Positions 1 to 9,053 of a stretch of 41,103 nt of DNA are shown here, piece by piece; the first letter of the stretch is position 1; every line of letters begins with the position of its first letter. Made by a program: the position numbers and the translations under genes. This DNA comes from an uncultured Pelagibacteraceae bacterium (lineage in GTDB: Bacteria > Pseudomonadota > Alphaproteobacteria > Pelagibacterales > Pelagibacteraceae), in the NCBI GenBank assembly GCA_902571055.1, contig CACGAM010000007.1, positions 1-41,103 of the forward strand, written 5' to 3'. A model generated the notes under the pieces. That model ran no database searches. It had not been told where the DNA came from and was given only the letters and a program-made list of their open reading frames with translations.

Positions 1-774
1 GGACAAATAACACTTTCAGATTTGTCTCAATCCGAGTCCTCTTTAGCTGGAGCGCAGGCAAAAAACATAAAAGCCATAAGTGACTTAACAACTAGTAAAT
101 TAAATTATGAAAACATTATAGGTAAAATTGATAATATGGATAATTTAGTTAAATCATTAAAACCTATATCGCCATTACCTAAATCTTTAAATGAAGCAAT
201 AGAATTATCAAACAATAATAATCCAGATGTCATTATTGCAAAAATTGAATACGATCAATCAGTAAAAGATTTGAAAATATCTAAATCAGATCTTGCACCC
301 ACTGCAACTTTATCTATAGAAAGATCGAATACTGAAGATTTAAGTTCTACAGTTGATGAAAAAGAACAAGATACAATTAAAGCTACTGTAACCTGGCCCT
401 TTTTTTCTGGTGGAAAAAATTTAGCTAAAGTTAATAAAAACCAAAGTGAAAAACTAAGAAAGAAACTATTATTAGATAATCAAATTAAATCTAGTGAAAC
501 TAATATTGCTAGTGCTTGGTCAAACTATCAAACATCAGAAAGTATTTTAACCTCAATAAGAGCACAAGTAAAAGCTGCTGAGATTGCGAATGAAGGAATA
601 ACAGAGGAATACCAAAGAGGATCTAGGAGCACTCTAGACTTCATTCAATCAACAGCGATATTATTAGATGCAAGAATTTCCTTAGCAAATTCTGAGCGAG
701 ACTTTATTCTTGCTCAATATAATCTTTTAAAATCAGTCGGTCTTTTGCAAAGCTCATATCTAAACATCAAATAA
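1..774 (+). CDS. TolC-family outer membrane efflux protein, C-terminal part (5' end outside window)
   Basis: The frame is open from base 1, so this is the 3' part of a longer gene; the TTG at 22 is internal, not a start. TolC-type proteins form the trimeric outer-membrane channel and periplasmic tunnel of type I secretion and RND/ABC efflux systems. The first visible residues (GQITLSDLSQSE, then LAGAQA) match the family pattern of G-x-x-T-x-x-D-(V/L)-x-Q-(S/A)-E at the start of a long periplasmic helix. The same pattern recurs near the end (RGSRSTLDFIQSTAILLDAR), as expected for the internally duplicated TolC repeat. About 258 residues are visible of a usual 420-490. No fusion or inner-membrane partner is in the window, so the transported substrate cannot be named. 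recA follows after 104 bp. Confidence 0.85.
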   Translation, partial: GQITLSDLSQSESSLAGAQAKNIKAISDLTTSKLNYENIIGKIDNMDNLVKSLKPISPLPKSLNEAIELSNNNNPDVIIAKIEYDQSVKDLKISKSDLAPTATLSIERSNTEDLSSTVDEKEQDTIKATVTWPFFSGGKNLAKVNKNQSEKLRKKLLLDNQIKSSETNIASAWSNYQTSESILTSIRAQVKAAEIANEGITEEYQRGSRSTLDFIQSTAILLDARISLANSERDFILAQYNLLKSVGLLQSSYLNIK

Positions 775-814
775 ATCAAAGTTTTTGAGGCTTGTAGATT
801 TTTATTGCAAATGA

Positions 815-843
815 GAACAAAAGTAGTACAAATAATATATGAT
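815..843 (+). promoter_or_regulatory. Candidate recA promoter with a degenerate SOS-box-like motif
   Basis: At 815-829 the sequence is GAAC-N7-GTAC, one base away from GAAC-N7-GAAC, the reverse complement of the alphaproteobacterial LexA box GTTC-N7-GTTC. A TATGAT hexamer at 838-843 could be the -10 element, which would place the motif over the -35 region, where a repressor would act. The recA start is 36 bp further on. Seen: the motif and spacing. Inferred: any LexA control. With one mismatch in a very AT-rich gap, chance or decay of an old site is possible. Confidence 0.3.
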
Positions 844-878
844 TCGAATGTTAATAAATTACAAAAAAGAGGCATAAA

Positions 879-2006
879 ATGACTAAAAATAACTTAAAAG
901 TGGTGAAATCCGCAAAAGATAAAGATTTGGAAAATAAAGAAAAAAATAAAGCGCTAGACGCAGCGATAAGCCAAATAACTGATACCTTTGGAAAAGGATC
1001 AGTAATGAAGCTTGGTCAACAGAAGGCTATGGATGTTGAATCTATTTCAACAGGATCATTAAGCTTAGACCTTGCTCTTGGAATAGGTGGTCTTCCAAAA
1101 GGAAGAATTGTTGAAATTTATGGACCAGAGTCTTCTGGAAAAACAACATTAGCTTTACAAGTTTTAGCTGAAGCTCAAAAAGCAGGTGGAACGTGTGCAT
1201 TTATAGATGCAGAGCACGCATTAGATCCAATCTATGCGAAAAAATTAGGAGTTGATACAGACTCATTATTAATTTCTCAACCCGATACTGGTGAGCAAGC
1301 TTTAGAAATTACTGATACATTAATTAAATCTGGCTCATTATCAGTTTTAGTTGTCGATTCAGTTGCAGCATTAACACCTAGAGCTGAAATAGAAGGTGAT
1401 ATGGGAGACCATCATGTTGGTCTTCAGGCAAGATTAATGTCACAAGCATTAAGAAAATTGACGGGTTCTATTTCAAGGACGAATACAATGGTAATTTTCA
1501 TTAACCAAATTAGGATGAAAATTGGTGTAATGTTCGGTAGTCCGGAAACTACATCAGGTGGTAATTCACTTAAATTTTATTCTTCTGTTCGAATGGATAT
1601 TAGAAGAATTGGTGCAATTAAAGATAAAGAGCAAATTATCGGAAATAGCACAAGAGTTAAAGTAGTGAAAAACAAAGTTGCTCCACCATTTAAAGTAGTT
1701 GAGTTTGATCTAATGTATGGCAAAGGGATTAGTAAAACGGGCGAGTTAATTGATCTTGGTGCCAAAGCAGATATAGTTGAAAAATCAGGAGCGTGGTATG
1801 CATATAAAGGTGAAAAAATTGGTCAAGGTAAAGAAAATGCAAAACTTTACTTAGAACAAAATCCTAAAGCAGCCGCTGAAATTGAGATGGCAATTAGAGA
1901 AAAAGCTGGATTAATTTCGAAGAAAATAGAGGGAAATCCTATAGAAAAGGAAAAAGTTGAGGCTGCAGAAGCTGCAACTGAAGAAGTACCCGAAAAAAAG
2001 AATTAG
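879..2006 (+). CDS. recA: Recombinase A
   Basis: RecA forms ATP-dependent filaments on single-stranded DNA, carries out homologous pairing and strand exchange, and triggers LexA self-cleavage where LexA exists. The Walker A motif is GPESSGKTT (residues 82-90). The family stretches [27 protein letters not shown] and the Mg-binding EHALDP region are all present. The 375 residues include an N-terminal lysine-rich extension of about 17 residues compared with the E. coli protein, and a Glu/Ala-rich acidic C-terminal tail. The start is supported by AAGAGG at 867-872. The gene stands alone between a TolC-like gene and alaS, with a strong terminator behind it and no recX visible. Confidence 0.98.
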   Translation: MTKNNLKVVKSAKDKDLENKEKNKALDAAISQITDTFGKGSVMKLGQQKAMDVESISTGSLSLDLALGIGGLPKGRIVEIYGPESSGKTTLALQVLAEAQKAGGTCAFIDAEHALDPIYAKKLGVDTDSLLISQPDTGEQALEITDTLIKSGSLSVLVVDSVAALTPRAEIEGDMGDHHVGLQARLMSQALRKLTGSISRTNTMVIFINQIRMKIGVMFGSPETTSGGNSLKFYSSVRMDIRRIGAIKDKEQIIGNSTRVKVVKNKVAPPFKVVEFDLMYGKGISKTGELIDLGAKADIVEKSGAWYAYKGEKIGQGKENAKLYLEQNPKAAAEIEMAIREKAGLISKKIEGNPIEKEKVEAAEAATEEVPEKKN

Positions 2007-2030
2007 CATAAATCTTTTAGCATTGAAAAG

Positions 2031-2059
2031 GGCGCCTTATTTAGGCGCCTTTTTTTTTT
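2031..2059 (+). terminator. Rho-independent terminator of recA
   Basis: GGCGCC (2031-2036) and GGCGCC (2044-2049) pair, extended by an inner T-A pair (2037/2043), with a five-base loop and an uninterrupted run of ten T (2050-2059). It lies 24 bp after the recA stop. It is one of the very few GC-rich stretches in the window and the only textbook intrinsic terminator I find. Confidence 0.92.
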
Positions 2060-2101
2060 ATTAGAATTTACTTACAGTGAAAAAACGGTATTTTAAATGA
2101 A

Positions 2102-4768
2102 ATGCCAAATAACACCTTAAATGATATACGAAAAACATTCCTTGAATATTTTAAAAAAAACGGTCACGAAATAGTAGGATCAAGTAATTTAGTACCGAAC
2201 AATGATCCTACATTAATGTTTGCTAACTCAGGAATGGTTCAATTTAAAAATGTGTTTACAGGACTAGAAAAAAGAAATTATCAAAGAGCTACCACCTCAC
2301 AAAAATGCGTAAGAGCAGGGGGTAAGCATAATGACTTAGAAAATGTTGGTTATACTCCAAGACATCATACTTTTTTTGAAATGTTAGGCAATTTTTCGTT
2401 TGGAGATTATTTTAAAGATCGTGCAATAGAACTTGCCTGGAATTTAATTACTAAAGATTTTGGAATTGATAAAAATAAGCTTTATTTTACAGTATTCAAC
2501 GAGGATGATGAGGCCTTTAATTTATGGAAGAAAATTACAGGTTTTGGAGACGATAGAATAATAAAGATTTCTACATCTGATAACTTTTGGTCTATGGGTG
2601 AAACAGGACCATGTGGACCTTGTTCAGAGATTTTTTACGATCACGGAGATCAATTGTCTGGTGGCTTGCCTGGTACTAAAGATCAAGATGGAGATAGATA
2701 TATAGAAATCTGGAATTTGGTTTTCATGCAATTTGAACAAATTTCAAAAGATAAAAGAATTAATTTACCAAAACCTTCTGTTGATACTGGAATGGGTTTA
2801 GAGAGAATTACTGCTTTATTACAAGGCACGCATGATAATTATAAAAGTGATCATTTTAAAAAATTAATTGAATCGATATCCGATACAGTAAAAGTAAAAG
2901 CTGATGAAAATAACATCGCAAGTTTTCGTGTGATTGCAGATCATCTAAGAGCAAGCTCGTTTTTATTAGCTGAAGGTGTATTACCATCTAATGAAGGGAG
3001 AGGTTATGTTCTAAGAAGAATTATGAGAAGAGGTATGAGACACTCTCATTTATTAGGCTCGAAAGATCCAGTGTTTCACAATATTTTTAAAAGTCTATTA
3101 GATGAAATGTCAAATAGTTATCCTGAATTAGATAGAGCTCAATCATTAATTAAAGAAACTTTAAAAATGGAAGAAGAAAAATTTTTAGTTTTACTCGAAA
3201 GAGGCATGAAAATTTTAGATGAGGAGATCTCCAAGATAGATAAAGTCTTACCGGGTGAAGTAGCATTTAAATTATATGATACCTATGGTTTTCCATTAGA
3301 TTTAACTGAAGATATTCTTAAAAATAAATCTTTAAAAATTGATAACGATAAGTTTCAAAGTCTTATGCAAGAAAGTAAGGAACTTGCAAAAAAAAATTGG
3401 AAAGGTTCTGGTGACGCTGCTGTTGATGAGATTTGGTTTGATATTAAAGATAAAGTTGGAGCAACTGAATTTCTAGGTTATGAAAAAATTCAATCAGAGG
3501 GAGTTATTTTAAAACTTATCAAAAATAATAAAGAAGTTGATAGTTTAAAATCTGGTGAGAAAGGAATGATTGTTGTAAACCAAACACCTTTCTACGGTGA
3601 ATCTGGTGGTCAATTAGGAGATATTGGAAAAATAAATTCAGCTAATAATTCATTTACAGTCAATGATGTTCAAAAAAAATTAGGAAATCTATTTGTGCAT
3701 TACGGAGTAATGGATGGAGGAAGCTTAAAAGTTGGGGAAAGTGTGGAATTAAAAATAGATAGCGCGAGAAGAGAAAATATTAAAGCTTATCATTCTGCAA
3801 CTCACCTTTTACATGAGTCTTTAAGAAGAACTCTTGGAAAACATGTTATGCAGAAAGGTTCCCTAGTTGCTCCGGACAGATTACGTTTCGATTTTAGCCA
3901 TATGAAACCGATATCTAATGACGAAATGCTGAAAATTGAGGAAATAGCAAACGAGATAGTTAATAAAAAATCGGACGTAATAACTAGAATTATGACACCT
4001 GAAGAGGGCATAGAACATGGAGCATTAGCCTTATTTGGAGAGAAATATGGTGACGAAGTAAGAGTGGTTTTTATGGGAGATGAAGGTAATAAATATTTTT
4101 CAACTGAATTATGTGGCGGAACTCACGTTAAAAATACTGGAGATGTTGGAAAATTGAAGGTTATTAGCCAGTCATCCATAGCTGCAGGAGTTAGAAGAAT
4201 TGAGGCTTTAAGGGACAAACAATTAGAGGACTTCTTAAAAGATAAAGAAAAACAATCAAATTTATCAGCTCAAAAAGATGAGAAGACAATAGAAATGTTA
4301 ACTAAAGATATAACGTCTTTTGGTGGAAAGCCAAATTTAGAAAACAAAAATCCTAAAGACTTAATTAAAGATTTAACAAGACAACTAGAGAAATTGTCAA
4401 TTGGTAAAATTCTAAATGATAAATCAAAAAATATAATAAAAGATGAAACCATTAATAATATTAAAGTAAGATTTCAAAAAATTTCTGACTTACCTCCTAA
4501 AGAATTAAGAGGATTAGTTGACAACGGAAAAAAAGAAATAGGAGAGGGATTAATAATTATTTTTGCGAATAAAGATGGCAAAGTGGGGCTTGCAGTAGGA
4601 GTTACAAAAAAACTAACCTCAAAATACGATGCTGTAAAATTTGCAAAACTTGGATCAGAATTAATTGGTGGTAAAGGTGGAGGAGGCAGACCAGATTTTG
4701 CTCAAGCAGGTGGTGTATTAGAAAATAAAATTGATGAAGCTTTTGAAAAATTAAAAGTTTTGATCTAA
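2102..4768 (+). CDS. alaS: Alanyl-tRNA synthetase
   Basis: Attaches alanine to tRNA(Ala) and clears mischarged Ser/Gly-tRNA(Ala). The 888 residues match the full bacterial form: an N-terminal class II catalytic domain ([13 protein letters not shown], and [18 protein letters not shown] near residues 87-104), a tRNA-recognition domain, an editing domain with zinc/substrate ligands HSATHLLH and CGGTH (around 565 and 673), and a glycine-rich C-Ala domain ([16 protein letters not shown]). All hallmark motifs are intact. No Shine-Dalgarno precedes the ATG at 2102. The 3' end overlaps the 3' end of the convergent icd gene by 18 bp. Confidence 0.98.
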   Translation: MPNNTLNDIRKTFLEYFKKNGHEIVGSSNLVPNNDPTLMFANSGMVQFKNVFTGLEKRNYQRATTSQKCVRAGGKHNDLENVGYTPRHHTFFEMLGNFSFGDYFKDRAIELAWNLITKDFGIDKNKLYFTVFNEDDEAFNLWKKITGFGDDRIIKISTSDNFWSMGETGPCGPCSEIFYDHGDQLSGGLPGTKDQDGDRYIEIWNLVFMQFEQISKDKRINLPKPSVDTGMGLERITALLQGTHDNYKSDHFKKLIESISDTVKVKADENNIASFRVIADHLRASSFLLAEGVLPSNEGRGYVLRRIMRRGMRHSHLLGSKDPVFHNIFKSLLDEMSNSYPELDRAQSLIKETLKMEEEKFLVLLERGMKILDEEISKIDKVLPGEVAFKLYDTYGFPLDLTEDILKNKSLKIDNDKFQSLMQESKELAKKNWKGSGDAAVDEIWFDIKDKVGATEFLGYEKIQSEGVILKLIKNNKEVDSLKSGEKGMIVVNQTPFYGESGGQLGDIGKINSANNSFTVNDVQKKLGNLFVHYGVMDGGSLKVGESVELKIDSARRENIKAYHSATHLLHESLRRTLGKHVMQKGSLVAPDRLRFDFSHMKPISNDEMLKIEEIANEIVNKKSDVITRIMTPEEGIEHGALALFGEKYGDEVRVVFMGDEGNKYFSTELCGGTHVKNTGDVGKLKVISQSSIAAGVRRIEALRDKQLEDFLKDKEKQSNLSAQKDEKTIEMLTKDITSFGGKPNLENKNPKDLIKDLTRQLEKLSIGKILNDKSKNIIKDETINNIKVRFQKISDLPPKELRGLVDNGKKEIGEGLIIIFANKDGKVGLAVGVTKKLTSKYDAVKFAKLGSELIGGKGGGGRPDFAQAGGVLENKIDEAFEKLKVLI

Positions 4769-5974
4769 TCTTTTTTTAAGATTGCTATCTATCACATCCA
4801 AAAATTGATTAGTAGTTAAAAATTTCGTATCTGATCCAACTAATATAGCTAAATCTTTTGTCATTGATCCACTCTCGACTGTTTCAATGCAGGTTTTTTC
4901 CAGATTTTTAACAAATTTTTTTAAATCCTCGTTTTCATCAAGTTTTGCTCGGTGATATAAACCTCTAGCCCATGCAAAAATTGATGCAATAGGATTTGTT
5001 GAAGTTTCTTTTCCTTGTTGATGCATTCTATAATGTCTAGTGACTGTTCCATGAGCTGCCTCTGCTTCAATAGTTTTACCATCCGGACTCATTAAAACAC
5101 TAGACATCAATCCTAATGAACCAAATCCTTGCGCAACTGTATCTGATTGAACATCGCCATCGTAATTTTTACAAGCCCAAATATAATTCCCGTTCCATTT
5201 CATAGCGCATGCTACCATGTCATCTATTAATCTATGTTCGTATGTAATGCCTCTCTCTTTAAATTTATCTATGAATTCATTTTCAAAAATTTCTTGGAAA
5301 ATATCTTTAAATCTTCCATCATATTTTTTTAAAATTGTATTTTTTGTAGACAAAAAAACTGGCCATCTTCTGTTCAATCCATAATTCATACATGCTCTTG
5401 CGAAATCTTTTATAGATTGATCCAAATTATACATCGACATTGCAACCCCTGGACCTGGAAAATTAAATACTTCAAATTCTTTTTTTTCTTTTCCATCCTC
5501 AGATGTCCATTTTATCTCTAATTTCCCTTTACCTGGAACTTGGAAATCTGTTGCTCTATACTGATCTCCAAAAGCATGTCTCCCAATACAAATTGGGTTT
5601 TCCCAGCTTGGTACTAATTTTGGAATATTTTTACATAATATCGGTTCTCTGAAAACTGTTCCTCCAAGGATATTTCTTATTGTTCCATTAGGAGATCTCC
5701 ACATTTTTTTCAATTTGAATTCTTCAACTCTACCTTCATCAGGTGTGATAGTTGCACATTTTATTCCTACATTGTATTTTTTAATTGCATTTGCACAATC
5801 AATTGTAATTTGGTCAGAAGTCTCGTCTCTACTCTTTATGCCTAAGTCATAGTATTTTATATCCAGATCTAAATAGGGCTTGATTAGTTTATTTTTTATA
5901 AATTCCCAAATAACTCTGGTCATTTCATCACCATCTAGCTCTACAATAGGGTTTTTTACCTTAATTTTAGCCAT
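4751..5974 (-). CDS. icd: NADP-dependent isocitrate dehydrogenase
   Basis: Oxidative decarboxylation of isocitrate to 2-oxoglutarate in the TCA cycle, the main NADPH source in many oligotrophs. The 407-residue protein is of the dimeric, eukaryotic-like (IDH1/IDH2) subfamily common in alphaproteobacteria, shown by [13 protein letters not shown] near the N-terminus, [14 protein letters not shown] and the metal/substrate motif NYDGDVQSD, followed by [10 protein letters not shown]. No Shine-Dalgarno is visible; TATATA lies 8-13 bases before the ATG, which would give a nearly leaderless transcript. It is divergent from psd (76 bp gap) and convergent with alaS, with an 18 bp overlap. Confidence 0.97.
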   Translation of the reverse strand: MAKIKVKNPIVELDGDEMTRVIWEFIKNKLIKPYLDLDIKYYDLGIKSRDETSDQITIDCANAIKKYNVGIKCATITPDEGRVEEFKLKKMWRSPNGTIRNILGGTVFREPILCKNIPKLVPSWENPICIGRHAFGDQYRATDFQVPGKGKLEIKWTSEDGKEKKEFEVFNFPGPGVAMSMYNLDQSIKDFARACMNYGLNRRWPVFLSTKNTILKKYDGRFKDIFQEIFENEFIDKFKERGITYEHRLIDDMVACAMKWNGNYIWACKNYDGDVQSDTVAQGFGSLGLMSSVLMSPDGKTIEAEAAHGTVTRHYRMHQQGKETSTNPIASIFAWARGLYHRAKLDENEDLKKFVKNLEKTCIETVESGSMTKDLAILVGSDTKFLTTNQFLDVIDSNLKKRLDQNF

Positions 5975-6050
5975 ATTTATTTATATATCTTATTAATTGA
6001 ATTATAGAGTTTTATATACATATTAACGACAAATTAGCAAATGAAGGATT

Positions 6051-6698
6051 ATGATAGATAAAGTTTTTCCAAAGGTTCATAACGAGGGTTATAAATTTCT
6101 AGTTATTTTTGGTGTAATAACATTAATATTCTATTTTATAAGTAACTTTTTAGGACTAGTCGGATTAGTTCTAACAATTTGGTGTTATTATTTTTTTAGA
6201 GATCCAGAGAGATATCCCATTAACGACGAAGATTATCTTGTTAGTCCCGCAGATGGTGTAGTTTTACAGGTCAAAGAAACAAATGGACCTAAGGAACTAA
6301 ATTTAGAAAACAAAACTTTTACAAAAGTAAGCGTTTTTATGAATGTATTTGATTGTCATGTGAACAGAACACCATGCTCAGGAAAAGTTTCGCAAATATT
6401 ATATAAACCTGGAAAATTTTTTAATGCGTCTCTAGATAAAGCAAGTGAGGATAATGAAAGAAATTATTATAAAATAACTAATACAAAAGGTGAAGATATA
6501 GTTGTAGTACAAATAGCAGGACTTATTGCTAGACGGATTGTTTGTGAAACTAATGAAGATACTGATCTACAGCAAGGAGATAGAATAGGGATGATAAGGT
6601 TTGGGAGTAGGGCAGACTTATATTTTGAAAATTATAAACCACTTGTCAAAGTTGACCAAAAAACTATTGCTGGTGAAACTCTAATAGCTAAAAAATAA
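6051..6698 (+). CDS. psd: Phosphatidylserine decarboxylase proenzyme (short form)
   Basis: Converts phosphatidylserine to phosphatidylethanolamine at the inner membrane, using a pyruvoyl group made by self-cleavage. The 215-residue protein belongs to the short PSD-A type found in alphaproteobacteria. Two N-terminal hydrophobic segments (about 17-48) are followed by FRDPER, SPADG (65-69) and the MNVFDCHVNR stretch. The self-cleavage site is Gly185-Ser186 in RFGSRADLYF; Ser186 would become the pyruvoyl group. The start is the ATG at 6051, preceded by AGGA, because the nearby ATG at 6041 runs into a stop. It is the first gene of a dense + strand run and overlaps pssA by one base (TAATG). Confidence 0.95.
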   Translation: MIDKVFPKVHNEGYKFLVIFGVITLIFYFISNFLGLVGLVLTIWCYYFFRDPERYPINDEDYLVSPADGVVLQVKETNGPKELNLENKTFTKVSVFMNVFDCHVNRTPCSGKVSQILYKPGKFFNASLDKASEDNERNYYKITNTKGEDIVVVQIAGLIARRIVCETNEDTDLQQGDRIGMIRFGSRADLYFENYKPLVKVDQKTIAGETLIAKK

Positions 6699-7492
6699 TG
6701 GAACCAAAAAGAAAGTTTAAGATTGTTACAGCAAAGAATTCAAGAGTTATATTGCCTAATATATTTACTTTGGTAGGGGTTTGCATAGGACTTTCATCGA
6801 TTAAATTTGCATTTGATGGAAACTTTCAATTTTCAGTAGTGGCCATAATAGTAGCTGGAATAATAGATGGTTTGGATGGAAGAATTGCAAGATTAATAAA
6901 AGGCACTTCTAAAGTAGGTAAAGAATTAGACTCTTTAACGGATGTAATTAGTTTTGGTGTAGCGCCGGCTTTTATAATGTATTTCTGGAAATTAAATGAA
7001 CTTGGCAGAATAGGTTGGTTCATATGTTTAATATACGTTGTTGCAGTTGCATTAAGACTGGCAAGATTTAATGTTAATTCATCTGAAGAACCAACATGGA
7101 AGGGGAATTTTTTTGAAGGTATACCATCACCTGCAGGTGGAATACTAGTTCTTATGCCTTTATTTTTTAGTTTTAGCGAACTTACATTAATAAACATTAA
7201 TTATGATTTAGTTGTACCAATATTTTTTGTAACGATATCAATACTATTAATTAGTAAATTACCAACTTACTCTTTTAAAAAAATAATTGTACCAAGAAGC
7301 ATGAGTATATTTTTAATATTTGGTGTGGTGATTTATTTTGTATTATTACTTCTATATACATTTAACACGATAGTTATTTCAGGTCTTATATATCTTTTAA
7401 TGATACCAATTAGCTCTGTACATTTTATGAAAGTGAGAAATAAATTTACAACTCTATCAGGTGATATAGATGATCATGAAGATATATTGTGA
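6698..7492 (+). CDS. pssA: CDP-diacylglycerol-serine O-phosphatidyltransferase
   Basis: Makes phosphatidylserine from CDP-diacylglycerol and serine, the substrate of the Psd encoded just upstream; together they form the phosphatidylethanolamine pathway. The CDP-alcohol phosphotransferase signature is complete: D60-G61-x2-A64-R65-x8-G74-x3-D78-x3-D82. The protein is 264 residues with about eight predicted hydrophobic segments, in line with the integral-membrane (type II) family of Bacillus and alphaproteobacteria. It shares one base with psd and one with the next gene, so co-translation is likely. Confidence 0.95.
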   Translation: MEPKRKFKIVTAKNSRVILPNIFTLVGVCIGLSSIKFAFDGNFQFSVVAIIVAGIIDGLDGRIARLIKGTSKVGKELDSLTDVISFGVAPAFIMYFWKLNELGRIGWFICLIYVVAVALRLARFNVNSSEEPTWKGNFFEGIPSPAGGILVLMPLFFSFSELTLININYDLVVPIFFVTISILLISKLPTYSFKKIIVPRSMSIFLIFGVVIYFVLLLLYTFNTIVISGLIYLLMIPISSVHFMKVRNKFTTLSGDIDDHEDIL

Positions 7493-8406
7493 TGAATAAT
7501 AAAGCTGTAGTAACTTTAGCAGATTCTACTTACTTCGAAATGTTAATAGAGCTTGTAGACTCTATTACTAGATTTAAGGAAAGTTCAAATGTTGACATTT
7601 GTGTTTTAGATGCTGGTCTTTCAGATAATCAATTGAGCATATTATCTGGGAGAGTAAAAAGTATTAAAAAGGCAGAATGGGATATCAAAGTACCAGATTA
7701 TAAAGTAAGAGGAAAAGAATGGTTAAAAAGTCAAGTTTCAAGAGCCTTTTTACCAAAATACTTTCCAAATTATAAAAAATATTTGTGGATCGATTGTGAT
7801 GCATGGGTTCAAGATTGGAATTGTGTGGAATTATATTTTAAAGCTTGTGATAGCGGAAAGCTAGGCATTACACAAACAATAGGGCCCGGTTATAAAATAA
7901 CCTCTAAAGTAAAGTGGATATTTGGAAAATTTGCTCAAATAAAATCTCAAAATTTTAAACACGCATTAAGTTCAAATATAAATTTGCATGATGCAAGGAA
8001 GCTTGCGTTTGCTCCTCACATAAATATTGGAACATTTTCATTAGAGAAAAATTCACCCTGCTGGGATATATGGCAAAAAAACCTGAAAAAAACTCTTAGT
8101 GCGGGTAAAATTTTTGGATCCGAAGGTCTTGCTATAAATTTAAGCGTTTACGTTGATGGTGTTAATACCGAGTTTTTACCATTAAACTGTAATTGGATTG
8201 CAAGTAATTTACTGCCTAAGTTTGATGAAAATAATAATTGCTTCGTAGAACCTTATCTGCCTAATAATAAAATTGGTATAATGCATTTAGCAGCTGGTAT
8301 TTGGGAAAATAGTAAAGATATGAGAATAGATAAAAGTGTAAAAATAAATATTCAATCAATTTCAAATAATACATTGTCAAAAAGTTTAAGGTTTCTATCC
8401 AATTGA
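7492..8406 (+). CDS. Putative glycosyltransferase (GT-A fold, GT8-like)
   Basis: 304 residues from the ATG at 7492, which overlaps the pssA stop (TGATG); a GTG one codon upstream is the only alternative. The N-terminus (KAVVTLADSTYFEML) resembles the nucleotide-sugar binding start of GT8-like enzymes. YLWIDCDAW carries a DxD metal-binding motif at Asp101 and Asp103. A later HINIGTFSL stretch and the C-terminal GIMHLAAGIWE (a histidine in a metal-binding-like context) also fit the fold. No signal peptide or membrane segment is seen, so it would act in the cytosol or peripherally on the membrane. Its place after two phospholipid genes suggests glycolipid or envelope glycan work, but donor and acceptor are unknown. 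Confidence 0.65.
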   Translation: MNNKAVVTLADSTYFEMLIELVDSITRFKESSNVDICVLDAGLSDNQLSILSGRVKSIKKAEWDIKVPDYKVRGKEWLKSQVSRAFLPKYFPNYKKYLWIDCDAWVQDWNCVELYFKACDSGKLGITQTIGPGYKITSKVKWIFGKFAQIKSQNFKHALSSNINLHDARKLAFAPHINIGTFSLEKNSPCWDIWQKNLKKTLSAGKIFGSEGLAINLSVYVDGVNTEFLPLNCNWIASNLLPKFDENNNCFVEPYLPNNKIGIMHLAAGIWENSKDMRIDKSVKINIQSISNNTLSKSLRFLSN

Positions 8407-9017
8407 AAAAAAATAGAATTTCAAAAAATTGGATTAATAAGCAAAGAAGAGATATTTATGTTAGACAATCTAAAATTGAAGGCTATAGATCTAGGGCAGT
8501 TTATAAACTTAAAGAAATAAACGATAAATTTAAAATATTAAGAAATGGTCAGTCAATAGTGGATCTTGGAGGAGCTCCAGGAAGTTGGTCTCAATATTTA
8601 TCTTCGACATTAAAAAATACTAAATTATTAGCGATAGATCTTCTTGAAATCCAAGAAATTAAAAATGTAAAATTAATGAAAGGAGATTTTACTGATGATA
8701 TCTATAAACAAAAAATTAAGTCCTTTTTTAATACAAAGATAGATTTAGTAATTTCTGATATGGCCGTAAATACTACAGGAAACAAAAATCTAGATGCAAT
8801 TGTTACCGGAGAGTTAGCTATGGAGTCTATTGAATTTGCAAAAGAAATGTTAAAAACAAATGGTCAATTTGTCACAAAAATTTTTATGGGATCCTCATTT
8901 AATGAAATAGTATCCAAATCTAAAAAATACTTTAGAGAAACTAGTGTTTTTAAACCGCCATCTAGCAGAAAAGACTCTAAAGAAACTTTTTTAATATCCA
9001 AATTTTTGAGATCGTAA
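8403..9017 (+). CDS. rlmE: 23S rRNA (uridine-2'-O)-methyltransferase (RlmE/FtsJ)
   Basis: SAM-dependent 2'-O-methylation of U2552 in the ribosomal A-loop, a late 50S assembly step. The SAM motif is VDLGGAPGSWSQYL (53-66). The catalytic K-D-K-E tetrad is intact: Lys35 (SRAVYKL), Asp119 (ISDMA), Lys159 (FVTKIF), Glu194 (SKETFLIS), with spacing as in E. coli RlmE. 204 residues is a usual length. The start is a TTG at 8403 that overlaps the previous stop as TTGA, the same arrangement as the common ATGA coupling. A start further in would remove the basic N-terminal RNA-binding part. Confidence 0.95.
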   Translation: MKKNRISKNWINKQRRDIYVRQSKIEGYRSRAVYKLKEINDKFKILRNGQSIVDLGGAPGSWSQYLSSTLKNTKLLAIDLLEIQEIKNVKLMKGDFTDDIYKQKIKSFFNTKIDLVISDMAVNTTGNKNLDAIVTGELAMESIEFAKEMLKTNGQFVTKIFMGSSFNEIVSKSKKYFRETSVFKPPSSRKDSKETFLISKFLRS

Positions 9018-9053
9018 GTCTTTTAATTTATATAGAATCGTATATATAAGGAC

